From positions 1,001,001-1,065,000 of the forward strand of contig NZ_CP059164.1 of the NCBI RefSeq assembly GCF_013466985.1: DNA of 64,000 nt, read 5' to 3'. Below, piece by piece: positions 39,159 to 48,091 of this stretch; within the stretch, counting starts at the first letter, position 1; every line of letters starts with the position of its first letter. This stretch comes from Nocardioides ungokensis. GTDB taxonomy: Bacteria; Actinomycetota; Actinomycetes; Propionibacteriales; Nocardioidaceae. Position numbers and translations under genes: made by a program. The notes below the pieces were generated by a model. That model searched no databases, was not told where the DNA came from, and saw only the letters and a program-made list of their open reading frames with translations.

Positions 39159-39232
39159 GCCCCCGTATCCCAATCGGCAGAGGAAGTCGCCTTAAAAGCG
39201 ACGCAGTCTGGGTTCGAGTCCCAGCGGGGGCA
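39159..39232 (+). tRNA. tRNA-Leu(UAA)-type, short variable loop
   Basis: A full cloverleaf can be drawn. The acceptor GCCCCCG pairs with CGGGGGC, and the D arm has TCC/GGA with GG in the loop. The anticodon stem is GTCGC/GCGAC with loop CTTAAAA, and the T arm CTGGG/CCCAG encloses TTCGAGT. The anticodon at 39193-39195 is TAA, reading the leucine codon UUA, and the discriminator is A. The variable region is only five bases, whereas bacterial tRNA-Leu is normally class II with a long arm. The 3' CCA is not fully encoded (ACC). Confidence 0.85.
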
Positions 39233-39343
39233 CCGGTCCGGCAGCCGGCGGTTGAGGTGCGAGCGTCAGCGAGCCTCGAAACCCCCGCAGCCAAGGGGCC
39301 GCGGTGCGGGGCTGTTGCACCCGCCCAGGTGACGGTCCGTCGG

Positions 39344-40447
39344 CTAGGCCCCAGCACCCTCGACGGCAACCGGACCAGCGGACGAGGCCGGCGTTGAGCG
39401 CCGATAGGCGAGCACCGGCTGCCACCGGTCGTGCAGCGTCGTGATCAGGCTGATCAGTCCCAGGAAGAAGATCACGTTCCACGAGCTGCTGTCGCTGCCC
39501 GCGAGCCACCTCGCCACGACGACGATGACCACGTCCACCAGCAGTCGCGCGAGCACGGCGAGGGTGGCGGACTCGATCGACCGACCACGCCGGGCGAACG
39601 CGATGCCGATCGCCGTGTTGAGCACGACGAAGACGGCGATGAAGACGAACAGCTCCAGGTTGGTCGCGTGGATGCCCGGCAGCGTCTGGGCGTAGATGAT
39701 CGAGATCAGCCCGACGAGCACGACCTTCTCCAGCGTCACCCACGAGATCACCCGACCCGAGGTCGCGCGCCAGGCCGCCTGCTCGGCGGCGGTGTTGATG
39801 GCCTCGGGCAGCGGGTCGGCGGGCAGCCGCAGGTCCCAGTCGGGTTCGGGGAGCCGCGGCCGCACGACGAACCACAGCACCGCGGCGAGGAGGAGCAGCA
39901 GCGAGATGAGCAGGGGCCACGCCCAGCTGTAGTCGCGCAGGGTGTCGGTGAGGTCGAGCTGGGCGACGTGCAGCCAGTACTCCTGCGGCAGCTTGACGAA
40001 GATCCAGATGGCGGCGGCCGTGATCACCCACCACTTGAGCGTCACCCGCAGCGGCCGCCAGCGGGTGCGCACCGTCTCGTAGCCGATGAAGAAGTACTCG
40101 AAGGTGTTCGGGAAGATCAGCAGCATCGCGCGGACCTGGCTGAGCTCGAAGACGACCACCCCGACGAGCCGGTAGAAGTACAGGAAGCGGCCCACGTCGT
40201 ACGCCGGCATGCTGGCCCAGTTCCGCATGGTCGCCAGGTAGGCGATGGCCAGGTAGTAGACGTCCATCGCCTTGTCGTAGCTCTGGTAGCCCGGGGGGTC
40301 GTAGCCGAAGGCCTGGAAGATCGTCTGGTCCACGCCGTCGAGCAGCAGGCAGCCGATGACGGCCGGCAGCGGGTAGCGGGGGATGAGCAGCGGGAGCAGG
40401 AAGCGGGATCCGACGACGGCAACGAACACGTAGTCGACACCGCTCAT
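39344..40447 (-). CDS. Conserved polytopic membrane protein of unknown function
   Basis: The 367-residue protein has about nine hydrophobic helices. Its conserved-looking polar loop segments include DGVDQTIFQAFGYDPPGYQSYDKAMDVYYLAIAYLATMRNW and NTFEYFFIGYETVRTRWR. A cytoplasmic linker (RPRLPEPDWDLRLPADPLPEA) splits the helices into two groups. The starting ATG faces away from the Bax-inhibitor-like gene. I recognise no named family. Confidence 0.75.
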   Translation of the reverse strand: MSGVDYVFVAVVGSRFLLPLLIPRYPLPAVIGCLLLDGVDQTIFQAFGYDPPGYQSYDKAMDVYYLAIAYLATMRNWASMPAYDVGRFLYFYRLVGVVVFELSQVRAMLLIFPNTFEYFFIGYETVRTRWRPLRVTLKWWVITAAAIWIFVKLPQEYWLHVAQLDLTDTLRDYSWAWPLLISLLLLLAAVLWFVVRPRLPEPDWDLRLPADPLPEAINTAAEQAAWRATSGRVISWVTLEKVVLVGLISIIYAQTLPGIHATNLELFVFIAVFVVLNTAIGIAFARRGRSIESATLAVLARLLVDVVIVVVARWLAGSDSSSWNVIFFLGLISLITTLHDRWQPVLAYRRSTPASSAGPVAVEGAGA

Positions 40448-40615
40448 GACGCTGAGCGTGGCGGTGGAGGAGGTGGCGGATCAGGGCCGTTGGTCCCGAG
40501 TCCGAGGGAACGACGTACCTTGCCCGCGCGTTGGTGCGAGTGAACCCTATCTAGACTGGGTTCTGTGAGACGAGCCGTCAGGGAGACGGTCGACACGGCC
40601 TCCAAGGAGGAGACC

Positions 40616-41488
40616 ATGCAGAGCAACAACCCGGTGTTCCGGCGCTCGGAGGAGTTCAACCGTCCTGCCGCGAACGCCTACGGCAACCAGACGTACGCCG
40701 GCAACGGGGCGCCCTATCAGGGCTACGGCCAGCCGGGCTACTCGGACCCGTCGTCGTGGGGCACCGGCACGCCCGGCTCGCCCACCCAGGCGCCGGCCTC
40801 CACCGGCCCGATGACGATCGACTCGGTCGTCCAGAAGACCGCTGTCTCGCTCGCCGTCGTGATCGTCACGGCGCTGGCCACCTGGATCCTGACCCCGGCC
40901 ATCGAGAACGGCGCGTACAGCTCCGGACTGATCTCGGCCGTCGCGCTGGGCAGCCTGGGCGCCTTCGCGCTGTCGATGGTCAACTCGTTCAAGCGCGTGA
41001 TCAGCCCGGCCCTGGTGCTGGCGTTCTGCGCCTTCGAGGGCGTCGCGCTCGGAGCCCTCAGCAAGATGTTCGACGTCCGCTTCGGTGACGGTGTCGTGTC
41101 CGGTGCGGTGATCGGCACCTTCGCGGCGTTCGCCGGCACCCTGGCCGCCTACAAGGTGTTCAACATCAAGGTCGGCCAGAAGTTCCGCATGATGGTCATG
41201 GCCGCCGTCTTCGGCATGATCGGCCTGAGCCTGATGGAGCTGGTGCTGAGCCTGTTCGGCGCCAGCCTCGGCCTCTTCGGGTTCGGCACACTCGGGCTGC
41301 TGACCGCGCTCGCTGGCCTCGTGCTCGGCGTGTTCATGCTGGTGATGGACTTCGACTTCGTCGAGCAGGGCATCGCCAACGGGCTCCCGGAGCGCGAGTC
41401 GTGGCGGGCGGCGTTCGCCATGACCGTCAGTCTGGTCTGGATCTACACCAACCTGCTGCGCCTGCTGGCGATCTTCAGCGACAACTGA
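40616..41488 (+). CDS. Bax inhibitor-1/YccA family membrane protein
   Basis: The ATG at 40616 has AAGGAGG at ideal spacing, so an in-frame start at 40565 is not used; length 290. A Gly/Pro/Tyr/Asn-rich cytoplasmic N-terminus of about 75 residues precedes seven helices. CAFEGVALGALSKMFD and the C-terminal DFDFVEQGIANGLPERESWRAAFAMTVSLVWIYTNLLRLL match the actinobacterial YccA group. Such proteins may be calcium leak channels. Physiological role in bacteria is unclear. Confidence 0.9.
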   Translation: MQSNNPVFRRSEEFNRPAANAYGNQTYAGNGAPYQGYGQPGYSDPSSWGTGTPGSPTQAPASTGPMTIDSVVQKTAVSLAVVIVTALATWILTPAIENGAYSSGLISAVALGSLGAFALSMVNSFKRVISPALVLAFCAFEGVALGALSKMFDVRFGDGVVSGAVIGTFAAFAGTLAAYKVFNIKVGQKFRMMVMAAVFGMIGLSLMELVLSLFGASLGLFGFGTLGLLTALAGLVLGVFMLVMDFDFVEQGIANGLPERESWRAAFAMTVSLVWIYTNLLRLLAIFSDN

Positions 41489-41525
41489 CCCCCTCCGGCC
41501 CATTCGGGGTCGGCCACGGAAAGGC

Positions 41526-41554
41526 GAAGGCCCCGGGCACTGCCCGGGGCCTTC
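41526..41554. terminator. Strong bidirectional hairpin terminator
   Basis: A perfect 14-base stem (GAAGGCCCCGGGCA / TGCCCGGGGCCTTC) with a single base between the arms sits 37 bases after the Bax-inhibitor-like stop and 39 bases before the end of the convergent SGNH gene. CGTCTTG follows, giving a weak T-tract. It probably ends both transcripts. Confidence 0.8.
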
Positions 41555-41593
41555 GTCTTGCCCTGACAGTTCCGGACAGCTCCCGGCAGGAGC

Positions 41594-42655
41594 TCAGACC
41601 CTGCTGGCCGCCTCGGAGGACGAGCCGGGGCCGCGGGTGCCGCCGGAGTCGTCGTCGTGGTCGTCGGGTGCCTCGGCCTCGGTGTGCGGGTGGCGACGGC
41701 GGTGCCGCAGCTCCACCCACAGGCCGCGCACGCCGCGGCGCGAGCCGGCGATCTCGGTGCCATCGAGCTCGGTGCCCGGGTTGTTCACGGCCTGCACAGC
41801 GGCCGCCACGATCGGCAGCACGCCCTCGCCACGGAACGCCTCCGGCACCGCCTCGTCGTCGGGGACCAGGTCCAGCGCGGCGAGGGTCGAGGGCAGCAGC
41901 ACCGTGACCAGCGAGCGGTAGCCGTCAGCCGACGGGTGGAACTGGTCGGGACCGAAGAGGATCGCGGGGGCCGCGGCGAACTCCGGGCCGAGGATCGAGC
42001 CGAGCGAGACCGTGCGGCCGCCCTCCTCGACGACCGCGATCGTCTGGGCGGCCGCGAGCCGCCGCGACCAGGCGCGGGCGATCTGCTTGAGCGGGGGAGC
42101 GATCGGCTTGATGGTGCCCAGGTCGGGGCAGGTGCCGACGACCACGGCGATGCCGGCCTCACGGAGGCGACGCACCCCCTCGGAGAGCTGGCGCACCGAG
42201 TGGGAGGGCAGCACGGTGTGCGTGACGTCGTTGGCGCCGATCAGGATCACCGCCACGTCGGGCCCGGTCGGGAAGGCCCGGTCGATCTGGGCGGCGAGGT
42301 CGGAGGTCTGGGCGCCCACGACGGCGAACTCGCGCAGGTGGACCCGGCGGTCGGCACGCTCGGCGAGACCGCTGGCCAGCAGCGCTCCGGGCGTCTCCTC
42401 GACCCGGTCCACGCCGTAACCCGCGGCGCTGGAGTCACCGAGCAGGGCGACCTTGATGGCGGGTCCCGGACGACCGCGGCCGTACCACCCCGTCGCGTCC
42501 GGCGGCGGCTCCTCCCGGGTCACCCCGATGGCCCGGCGGGCCAGCTTCGCCTCGAGCGTGAGGACGCCGTACAGCCCGGCGCCCAGCGCAGAGAGGCCGC
42601 CGCCGCCGAAGGCGGCGGCGGACGCGAGCTTGCGAGCGGCACCGGCTTTCCCCAC
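41594..42655 (-). CDS. SGNH/GDSL-type hydrolase, membrane-anchored
   Basis: The 353-residue protein has an N-terminal hydrophobic segment (LASAAAFGGGGLSALGAGLYGVLTL). The SGNH blocks follow: ALLGDSSAAGYGV (nucleophile Ser), EFAVVGAQTSDL (Gly), VILIGANDVTH (Asn) and FHPSADGY (Asp/His). It is probably an extracytoplasmic esterase or lipase-like enzyme. The tail from about 310 is Arg/His/Asp-rich and disordered. Substrate not predictable. Confidence 0.88.
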   Translation of the reverse strand: MGKAGAARKLASAAAFGGGGLSALGAGLYGVLTLEAKLARRAIGVTREEPPPDATGWYGRGRPGPAIKVALLGDSSAAGYGVDRVEETPGALLASGLAERADRRVHLREFAVVGAQTSDLAAQIDRAFPTGPDVAVILIGANDVTHTVLPSHSVRQLSEGVRRLREAGIAVVVGTCPDLGTIKPIAPPLKQIARAWSRRLAAAQTIAVVEEGGRTVSLGSILGPEFAAAPAILFGPDQFHPSADGYRSLVTVLLPSTLAALDLVPDDEAVPEAFRGEGVLPIVAAAVQAVNNPGTELDGTEIAGSRRGVRGLWVELRHRRRHPHTEAEAPDDHDDDSGGTRGPGSSSEAASRV

Positions 42656-42752
42656 GCCCCAACTCTACGGAGGCGCCCGCCGGGCCGGGGCTCCACCAGC
42701 CTCACATCACCGAGTTTGTGGGGTTGGGCACAGGGACCTCTACATTGGCGGA

Positions 42753-44165
42753 ATGCAGTATGTGAACTCTCTCCTCGACCTCATCGGCAACACCCCGCTG
42801 CTGAGGCTCTCCCGGTCCCTCACCACCCCCGACGGGCCCGACCTGACCACCGAGACCGCGCCGATGGTCCTCGCGAAGGTCGAGTACCTCAATCCCGGTG
42901 GCTCCGTGAAGGACCGCATCGCCACCCGGATGATCGAGGCTGCCGAGGCCTCGGGCGCACTGCAGCCCGGCGGCACGATCGTCGAGCCGACCTCGGGCAA
43001 CACCGGCGTGGGCCTGGCCATGGTCGCGCAGGCCAAGGGGTACAAGTGCGTCTTCGTCTGCCCCGACAAGGTCAGCGAGGACAAGCGCAACGTGCTCAAG
43101 GCGTACGGCGCGGAGGTCGTGGTGTGCCCGACCGCGGTCGCCCCCGAGCACCCCGACTCCTACTACAACGTCTCCGACCGGCTCGCCTCGCAGCCGGGCG
43201 CCTGGAAGCCCGACCAGTACTCCAACCCGAACAACCCGCGGTCGCACTACGAGACCACCGGGCCGGAGATCTGGGAGCAGACCGACCGGAAGATCACCCA
43301 CTTCGTCGCGGGCGTCGGCACCGGCGGCACCATCAGCGGCATCGGCCGCTACCTGAAGGAGAAGAACCCCGAGGTCAAGATCATCGGGGCCGACCCGGCC
43401 GGCTCGGTCTACTCCGGCGGCACCGGTCGCCCCTACCTCGTCGAGGGCGTCGGCGAGGACTTCTGGCCCGAGACCTACGACCGCTCCGTCGCCGACCGCA
43501 TCATCGAGGTCTCCGACGCCGACTCGTTCGCGTTCACGCGTCGCCTGGCGCGCGAGGAGGCGCTGCTGGTCGGTGGGTCGTCCGGGATGGCGGCGTACGC
43601 CGCGAAGCAGCTGGCGCTCGAGCTGGCCGGCACCCCCGAGGGTGAGAACGCCGTCATCGTGGTGCTGCTGCCCGACTCCGGCCGTGGCTACCTGACCAAG
43701 ATCTTCAACGACGAGTGGCTGGGCCAGTACGGCTTCCCGGTCGAGGGCAGCGAGCAGGACGCCCAGACCGTCGGCGACGTGCTGCGCGGCAAGGACGGGC
43801 GGCTGCCCGACCTCGTGCACACCCACCCCGCCGAGACCATCGCCGAGGCGGTGCACATCCTCCAGGAGTACGGCGTCTCGCAGATGCCGGTCGTCCGCGC
43901 GGAGCCGCCGATCGTGGCCGCCGAGGTCGCGGGGTCGGTCTCGGAGCGGGCGCTGCTCGACGCGCTCTTCGCGGGCACCGCGCACCTGACGGACTCCGTC
44001 GAGGAGCACATGTCGCCGGCGCTGCCGACGATCGGCTCCACCGAGCCGGCCAGCGCGGCGGTCAAGCTGCTGGAGTCCGGTGACGCGGTGCTGGTCCACG
44101 AGGACGGCAAGCCCGTGGGCGTGCTGACCCGGCAGGACCTGCTCGCCTTCCTCGCCCGCGGCTGA
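42753..44165 (+). CDS. cbs: Cystathionine beta-synthase
   Basis: The ATG at 42753 starts a 470-residue PLP enzyme. NSLLDLIGNTPLLRL is followed by NPGGSVKDRIA with the Schiff-base lysine, the Asn/Gly loop VEPTSGNTGVGLAMVA and VGTGGTISGIGRYLK. Two CBS domains (about 340-470; HTHPAETIAEAVHILQEYGVSQMPVV, GSTEPASAAVKLLESGDAVLVHEDGKPVGVLTRQDLL) form the C-terminus, which favours cystathionine beta-synthase over cysteine synthase. It condenses serine and homocysteine in reverse transsulfuration. It reads towards the hairpin at 44178. Confidence 0.92.
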   Translation: MQYVNSLLDLIGNTPLLRLSRSLTTPDGPDLTTETAPMVLAKVEYLNPGGSVKDRIATRMIEAAEASGALQPGGTIVEPTSGNTGVGLAMVAQAKGYKCVFVCPDKVSEDKRNVLKAYGAEVVVCPTAVAPEHPDSYYNVSDRLASQPGAWKPDQYSNPNNPRSHYETTGPEIWEQTDRKITHFVAGVGTGGTISGIGRYLKEKNPEVKIIGADPAGSVYSGGTGRPYLVEGVGEDFWPETYDRSVADRIIEVSDADSFAFTRRLAREEALLVGGSSGMAAYAAKQLALELAGTPEGENAVIVVLLPDSGRGYLTKIFNDEWLGQYGFPVEGSEQDAQTVGDVLRGKDGRLPDLVHTHPAETIAEAVHILQEYGVSQMPVVRAEPPIVAAEVAGSVSERALLDALFAGTAHLTDSVEEHMSPALPTIGSTEPASAAVKLLESGDAVLVHEDGKPVGVLTRQDLLAFLARG

Positions 44166-44177
44166 GCCGCGCGCGGC

Positions 44178-44211
44178 GTGCGGACCGTGGCCTCCGGGCC
44201 ACGGTCCGCAC
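44178..44211. terminator. Perfect 15-base hairpin after cbs
   Basis: GTGCGGACCGTGGCC and its exact complement flank a TCCG tetraloop, 13 bases after the cbs stop. There is no T-tract, but the stem is strong and well placed to end transcription. One arm is nearly the same as a segment at 39110-39125, so it may be one copy of a repeated genomic hairpin. Confidence 0.65.
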
Positions 44212-44224
44212 GGTGCTGCCCGCG

Positions 44225-44303
44225 CGACTCCGCACGGTCCCGCCTGGCTCCGCACGTCCCGCATGACTCTGCAGGCGCCCGCATGACTTTGCGGGCTCGT
44301 GGG
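44225..44303. repeat. Four degenerate copies of a ~20-base tandem unit
   Basis: The units begin CGACTCCGCACGG, TGGCTCCGCACG, TGACTCTGCAGGC and TGACTTTGCGGGC, each about 20 bases, at 44225, 44245, 44264 and 44284. They occupy the space between the cbs hairpin and the ABC transporter. Copies differ at several positions, so the array is old or constrained. It may contain the transporter's control region. Confidence 0.6.
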
Positions 44304-44365
44304 TAAGAGCCGGGTGACCGGGCGCCGGAGGCGCCTTCCACCAGCCGTGGAGCGAGCGTTCGACC

Positions 44366-45007
44366 GTGTGGCAATTCATCACCGACCGCAGTGACCAGAT
44401 CGTCTACAACACCCTCCAGCACGCCAACCTCGTGATCCAGGCGGTCGCGCTGGCCACGGTCATCGCGGTCGCCCTCGCGGTCCTGATCACCCGGGTCCCG
44501 CGACTGAGCGGCCTGGCCAACGCGCTGAGCGCCATCGGCCTGACGATCCCGTCGTTCGCGCTGGTCGGCCTGCTGCTGCCCCTCGCGGGCATCGGTGCGA
44601 CCACCGCCTTCATCGCGGTGACCTTCTACGCGGTGCTGCCGATCCTGCGCAACGCCGTCGTCGGTCTCCAGGGCGTCGACAAGACGCTCCTGGAGTCCTC
44701 GCGCGGTCTCGGGATGAGCGAGCTGACCTCGCTGTGGCGGGTGCGCCTGCCGCTGGCCTGGCCGGTGATCCTCGCCGGGGTCCGGACCTCGATGCAGATG
44801 TCGATGGGCATCGCGGCCATCGCGGCGTACGTGCTCGGCCCCGGGCTCGGTGGCTACATCTTCACCGGCCTGGCCCAGATCGGGGGCGCCAACGCCGTCA
44901 ACTACGCCGTGGTCGGGACCGTGGGCATCGTCATCGTGGCCCTCCTCGCCGACCTGCTGCTCCTGCTGCTGGGGCGGCTCACCATCTCGAAGGGAATCAG
45001 GGCCTGA
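44366..45007 (+). CDS. Glycine betaine/choline-type ABC transporter permease
   Basis: The 213-residue protein has five to six helices and the BPD-transporter EAA loop (VDKTLLESSRGLGMSELTSLWRVRLPLAWPVILAG), typical of OpuCB/OpuCD or ProW. GTG start codons at 44366 and 44368 overlap; the first is in frame. It forms a membrane channel with the second permease at 46214. Its gene opens a four-gene operon (permease, ATPase, permease, binding protein). Confidence 0.88.
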   Translation: MWQFITDRSDQIVYNTLQHANLVIQAVALATVIAVALAVLITRVPRLSGLANALSAIGLTIPSFALVGLLLPLAGIGATTAFIAVTFYAVLPILRNAVVGLQGVDKTLLESSRGLGMSELTSLWRVRLPLAWPVILAGVRTSMQMSMGIAAIAAYVLGPGLGGYIFTGLAQIGGANAVNYAVVGTVGIVIVALLADLLLLLLGRLTISKGIRA

Positions 45008-45009
45008 TC

Positions 45010-46221
45010 ATGACCGCAACGAACGAGACCCAGTCCGTGGGCCAGGACGCGGCCCGCAACAGCGAGGTCAGCGGCGCCGAGATCAGGCTCGAGGGCGTGG
45101 TCAAGCGGTACGCCGGGCAGAAGACGCCGGCGGTCGACTCGCTGTCGCTGACCATCCCCGCCGGCGAGATCGTGATGCTGGTCGGTCCGTCGGGCTGTGG
45201 CAAGACCACCAGCCTGAAGATGATCAACCGGCTGATCGAGCCCACCTCGGGGGCCATCAGCATCGACGGGAAGGACGTGCGCAAGCAGGGCCATGACGAG
45301 CTGCGGCGCCACGTCGGCTACGTCATCCAGGGCGGCAGCCTCTTCCCGCACATGACCGTGGAGAAGAACATCGCGATCGTGCCGAAGCTGCTCGGCTGGG
45401 ACGCGTCGCGGATCTCCGACCGGGTCGACGACCTGCTCGACCTCGTCGGCCTCGACCCGGCGAAGTACCGCAAGCGCTACCCCCGCGAGCTCTCTGGCGG
45501 CCAGCAGCAGCGCGTCGGTGTCGCCCGCGGCCTGGCCGCCGACCCGCCGGTGCTCCTGATGGACGAGCCGTTCGGCGCGGTCGACCCGATCACCCGGCAG
45601 CGCCTGCAGGACGAGCTGTTGAGCATCCAGCGCGAGCTGCGCAAGACGATCGTCTGCGTCACCCACGACATCGACGAGGCGATCAAGCTCGGGGACCGGA
45701 TCGTGATCCTCCAGGAGGGCGCGCACGTCGCGCAGTACGACACCCCCGAGAACATCCTCGCAGCGCCGGCCGACGACTTCGTCAGTGACTTCGTCGGGTC
45801 GGGCTCGACCCTCAAGCAGCTCTCCCTGGCCCGGGTCAACGAGATCGACCTGGCCGACTGGACGACGGCGGCGGTGGGCGACAGTGCCGCCGAGGCCATC
45901 CGGAAGGCCCAAACGGTCGGCCACGACGCGGTCGTGGTCCTCGACAACCGCGGGCGCCCGGTCGCGTGGCCGTGGCTGCGCCAGCTGCGCAACGAGGACC
46001 GCATCCCGTCGTACGACCCCGAGAAGCTGCACACCCTGGACTCCCGCGCGACGCTCAACGACGCGCTGGACACGATGCTCACCTCCAGCCACGGCGGCGC
46101 GGTGGTGACCGGCGACCGCGACCAGTACCTCGGCGTCATCGACTTCACCAGCGTCACCGACCACATGCGCACGCTCGAGCAGCAGGCCGCTGCCGCGACG
46201 GACGGCCAGGCCCGTGGCTGA
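45010..46221 (+). CDS. Glycine betaine/choline-type ABC transporter ATPase with CBS-like tail
   Basis: The 403-residue protein starts two bases after the permease stop. It has VGPSGCGKTTSLKMINRLIEPTSG (Walker A), LSGGQQQRVGVARGLAADPPVLLMDEPFGAVDPITR (signature and Walker B) and a VTHDIDEAIKLGDRI His-switch. This is the OpuCA/ProV layout. Residues from about 265 form one or two degenerate CBS domains (DSAAEAIRKAQTVGHDAVVVLDNRGRP, DSRATLNDALDTMLTSSHGGAVVTGDRDQYLGVIDF), which in relatives sense ionic strength. The next permease overlaps it by 8 bases. Confidence 0.92.
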   Translation: MTATNETQSVGQDAARNSEVSGAEIRLEGVVKRYAGQKTPAVDSLSLTIPAGEIVMLVGPSGCGKTTSLKMINRLIEPTSGAISIDGKDVRKQGHDELRRHVGYVIQGGSLFPHMTVEKNIAIVPKLLGWDASRISDRVDDLLDLVGLDPAKYRKRYPRELSGGQQQRVGVARGLAADPPVLLMDEPFGAVDPITRQRLQDELLSIQRELRKTIVCVTHDIDEAIKLGDRIVILQEGAHVAQYDTPENILAAPADDFVSDFVGSGSTLKQLSLARVNEIDLADWTTAAVGDSAAEAIRKAQTVGHDAVVVLDNRGRPVAWPWLRQLRNEDRIPSYDPEKLHTLDSRATLNDALDTMLTSSHGGAVVTGDRDQYLGVIDFTSVTDHMRTLEQQAAAATDGQARG

Positions 46222-47047
46222 GGACACCATCACCCGGGAGCCGCGGCAGCCCGCGGAGGCGGCCGCCGGGGGAGCCGCTGCGGAGGAACCGCCCCGGGGC
46301 AGGCTCCGGCGCTGGCGCCCGGACCAGGAGACCCTCCTGATGCTGGTCCTGCCGCCCGTGCTGGTCGGGCTGGTCTTCGCCGGCTTCGTCGTGTGGCGGC
46401 AGACCGCCGACCTCGACTCCGTCGAGAGCAGCCAGCTGGCGTGGCCGACGATCTGGCGGCTCATCCTCCAGCACGTCGAGCTCACCTTCGTCGCCGCGCT
46501 CCTGGTCGTGGCCCTGGCGGTGCCGCTGGGCATCGCGCTGACCCGCGGACAGCTGCGCCGGGCCGCCCCCCTCGTGGTGGGCATCGCCAACGGCGGCCAG
46601 GCTGCCCCGGCCGTGGGGCTGGTGGTGCTCCTCGCGCTGTGGCTGGACTTCGGCTTCTGGACCGCGGTCCTCGCGCTGGTGCTCTACGGGATCCTGCCGG
46701 TGCTGCGCAACACCATCACCGGCCTGCAGGGCGTCGACCCGACGCTCGTCGAGGCCGGCCGCGGCATGGGGATGTCGGCCGCCTCCGTGCTGCTGCGCAT
46801 CGAGCTGCCGCTGGCGGTGCCGGTGATCATGGCGGGCGTGCGCACCGCGCTGGTGCTCCTCGTGGGCACCGCCAGCCTGGCCACCTTCATCGGTGCCGGC
46901 GGTCTGGGCGAGATGATCACGACCGGCATCTCACTGTTCCGTTTCTCCCTGATGGTGTCGGGGGCGCTGCTGATCGCCCTCCTGGCCCTGCTCATCGAGT
47001 GGCTCGGGCGACTGCTGGAGCTCCTGACCCGACCGAAGGGAATCTGA
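46214..47047 (+). CDS. Second glycine betaine/choline-type ABC transporter permease
   Basis: The 277-residue protein starts at a GTG overlapping the ATPase end. An Ala/Pro-rich cytoplasmic N-terminus of about 40 residues is followed by an extra helix (TLLMLVLPPVLVGLVFAGFVVW) and the permease core. The EAA loop reads VDPTLVEAGRGMGMSAASVLLRIELPLAVPVIMAG. It pairs with the first permease. The binding-protein gene follows after 3 bases. Confidence 0.9.
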   Translation: MAEDTITREPRQPAEAAAGGAAAEEPPRGRLRRWRPDQETLLMLVLPPVLVGLVFAGFVVWRQTADLDSVESSQLAWPTIWRLILQHVELTFVAALLVVALAVPLGIALTRGQLRRAAPLVVGIANGGQAAPAVGLVVLLALWLDFGFWTAVLALVLYGILPVLRNTITGLQGVDPTLVEAGRGMGMSAASVLLRIELPLAVPVIMAGVRTALVLLVGTASLATFIGAGGLGEMITTGISLFRFSLMVSGALLIALLALLIEWLGRLLELLTRPKGI

Positions 47048-47050
47048 GGG

Positions 47051-48058
47051 ATGGCCTTCCGGCGACCACGTTCGACCCGATCGCTGGCGGCCCTGACGGC
47101 CGCCGTGTCCCTCTCGTTGATGGCGAGCCTGTCCGGCTGCGGGCTGGGCACCGCCGGTGGCTACGTGCCCGGGGCCCAGCTTGCAGGCCCGCTGCGCGAC
47201 GTGAAGCCGCTCGACGGCGTCAGCGTCGCGGTCGGCTCGAAGAACTTCTCCGAGAACATCCTGCTCGGGAAGATGGCGCTCATCCTGCTCAAGTCCGACG
47301 GCGCCGACATCACCGACCTGACCAACATCCCCGGCAGCGCGTCGGCGCGCCAGGCCCACCTCGAGGGCCAGATCGACGCCATGTGGGAGTACACCGGCAC
47401 CGGCTGGATCACCTACCTCGGCCACGACAAGCCGATCAAGGACCCGCACAAGCAGTACGTCGCGGTGCGCGACGAGGACCTGCGCGCCAACGACCTGGTG
47501 TGGCTGCCCCCGGCGCCGATGAACAACACCTACGGGTTCGCGGTGACCCAGCAGGTGGCGAAGAAGTACCACATCACCAAGCTGTCGCAGCTGAAGGACG
47601 TCCCGGTCAAGGAGCGCACCTTCTGCGTCGAGTCCGAGTTCGCCAACCGCCCCGACGGGCTCAACGGCATGCTCAAGACCTACGACGTGCCGCAGGGCAA
47701 GTCCGACGGGGTGCCGCAGGGCAACATCCAGACCTACCAGACCGGTGCGGTCTACGACGCCACCGCGTCGGGCAAGTGCAACTTCGGCGAGGTGTTCACC
47801 ACCGACGGCCGGATCGTGTCGCTGAACCTCGAGGTCCTCGAGGACGACAGGCAGTACTTCCCGAACTTCAACGTCTCGTTCGTGGTCAACAAGGACCTCG
47901 TCGACCAGCACCCGCAGATAAAGGAGCTCCTCGCGCCGGTGACGGCGAAGCTCACCAACAAGGTGCTGCTCAAGCTCAACGCCCAGATCGACGTCGACGG
48001 CCGGGAGCCGGCCGACGTCGCGCACGACTGGCTGCAGCAGGAGGGCTTCATCGAGTAG
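47051..48058 (+). CDS. Glycine betaine/choline-type substrate-binding lipoprotein
   Basis: The 335-residue protein has a signal segment and lipobox (MASLSGC), then the OpuAC domain: VAVGSKNFSENILLGKMALILLKSDG, GSASARQAHLEGQIDAMWEYTGTGWITYLG and NVSFVVNKDLVDQHPQIKELLAPV. The SKNFSE start is typical of osmoprotectant-binding OpuCC/ProX-like proteins. It delivers the substrate to the two permeases. The last gene of the operon, it ends 138 bases before cydA. Confidence 0.9.
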   Translation: MAFRRPRSTRSLAALTAAVSLSLMASLSGCGLGTAGGYVPGAQLAGPLRDVKPLDGVSVAVGSKNFSENILLGKMALILLKSDGADITDLTNIPGSASARQAHLEGQIDAMWEYTGTGWITYLGHDKPIKDPHKQYVAVRDEDLRANDLVWLPPAPMNNTYGFAVTQQVAKKYHITKLSQLKDVPVKERTFCVESEFANRPDGLNGMLKTYDVPQGKSDGVPQGNIQTYQTGAVYDATASGKCNFGEVFTTDGRIVSLNLEVLEDDRQYFPNFNVSFVVNKDLVDQHPQIKELLAPVTAKLTNKVLLKLNAQIDVDGREPADVAHDWLQQEGFIE

Positions 48059-48091
48059 GCCCCACCGAGCAGGTCACAGGCACGACCCCGG

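Noticed and set aside
40490..40560. DevR-like box upstream of the Bax-inhibitor-like gene (GGTCCCGAGTCCGAGGGA region)
   Set aside because: Symmetry and consensus match are poor; the arms are wrongly spaced.
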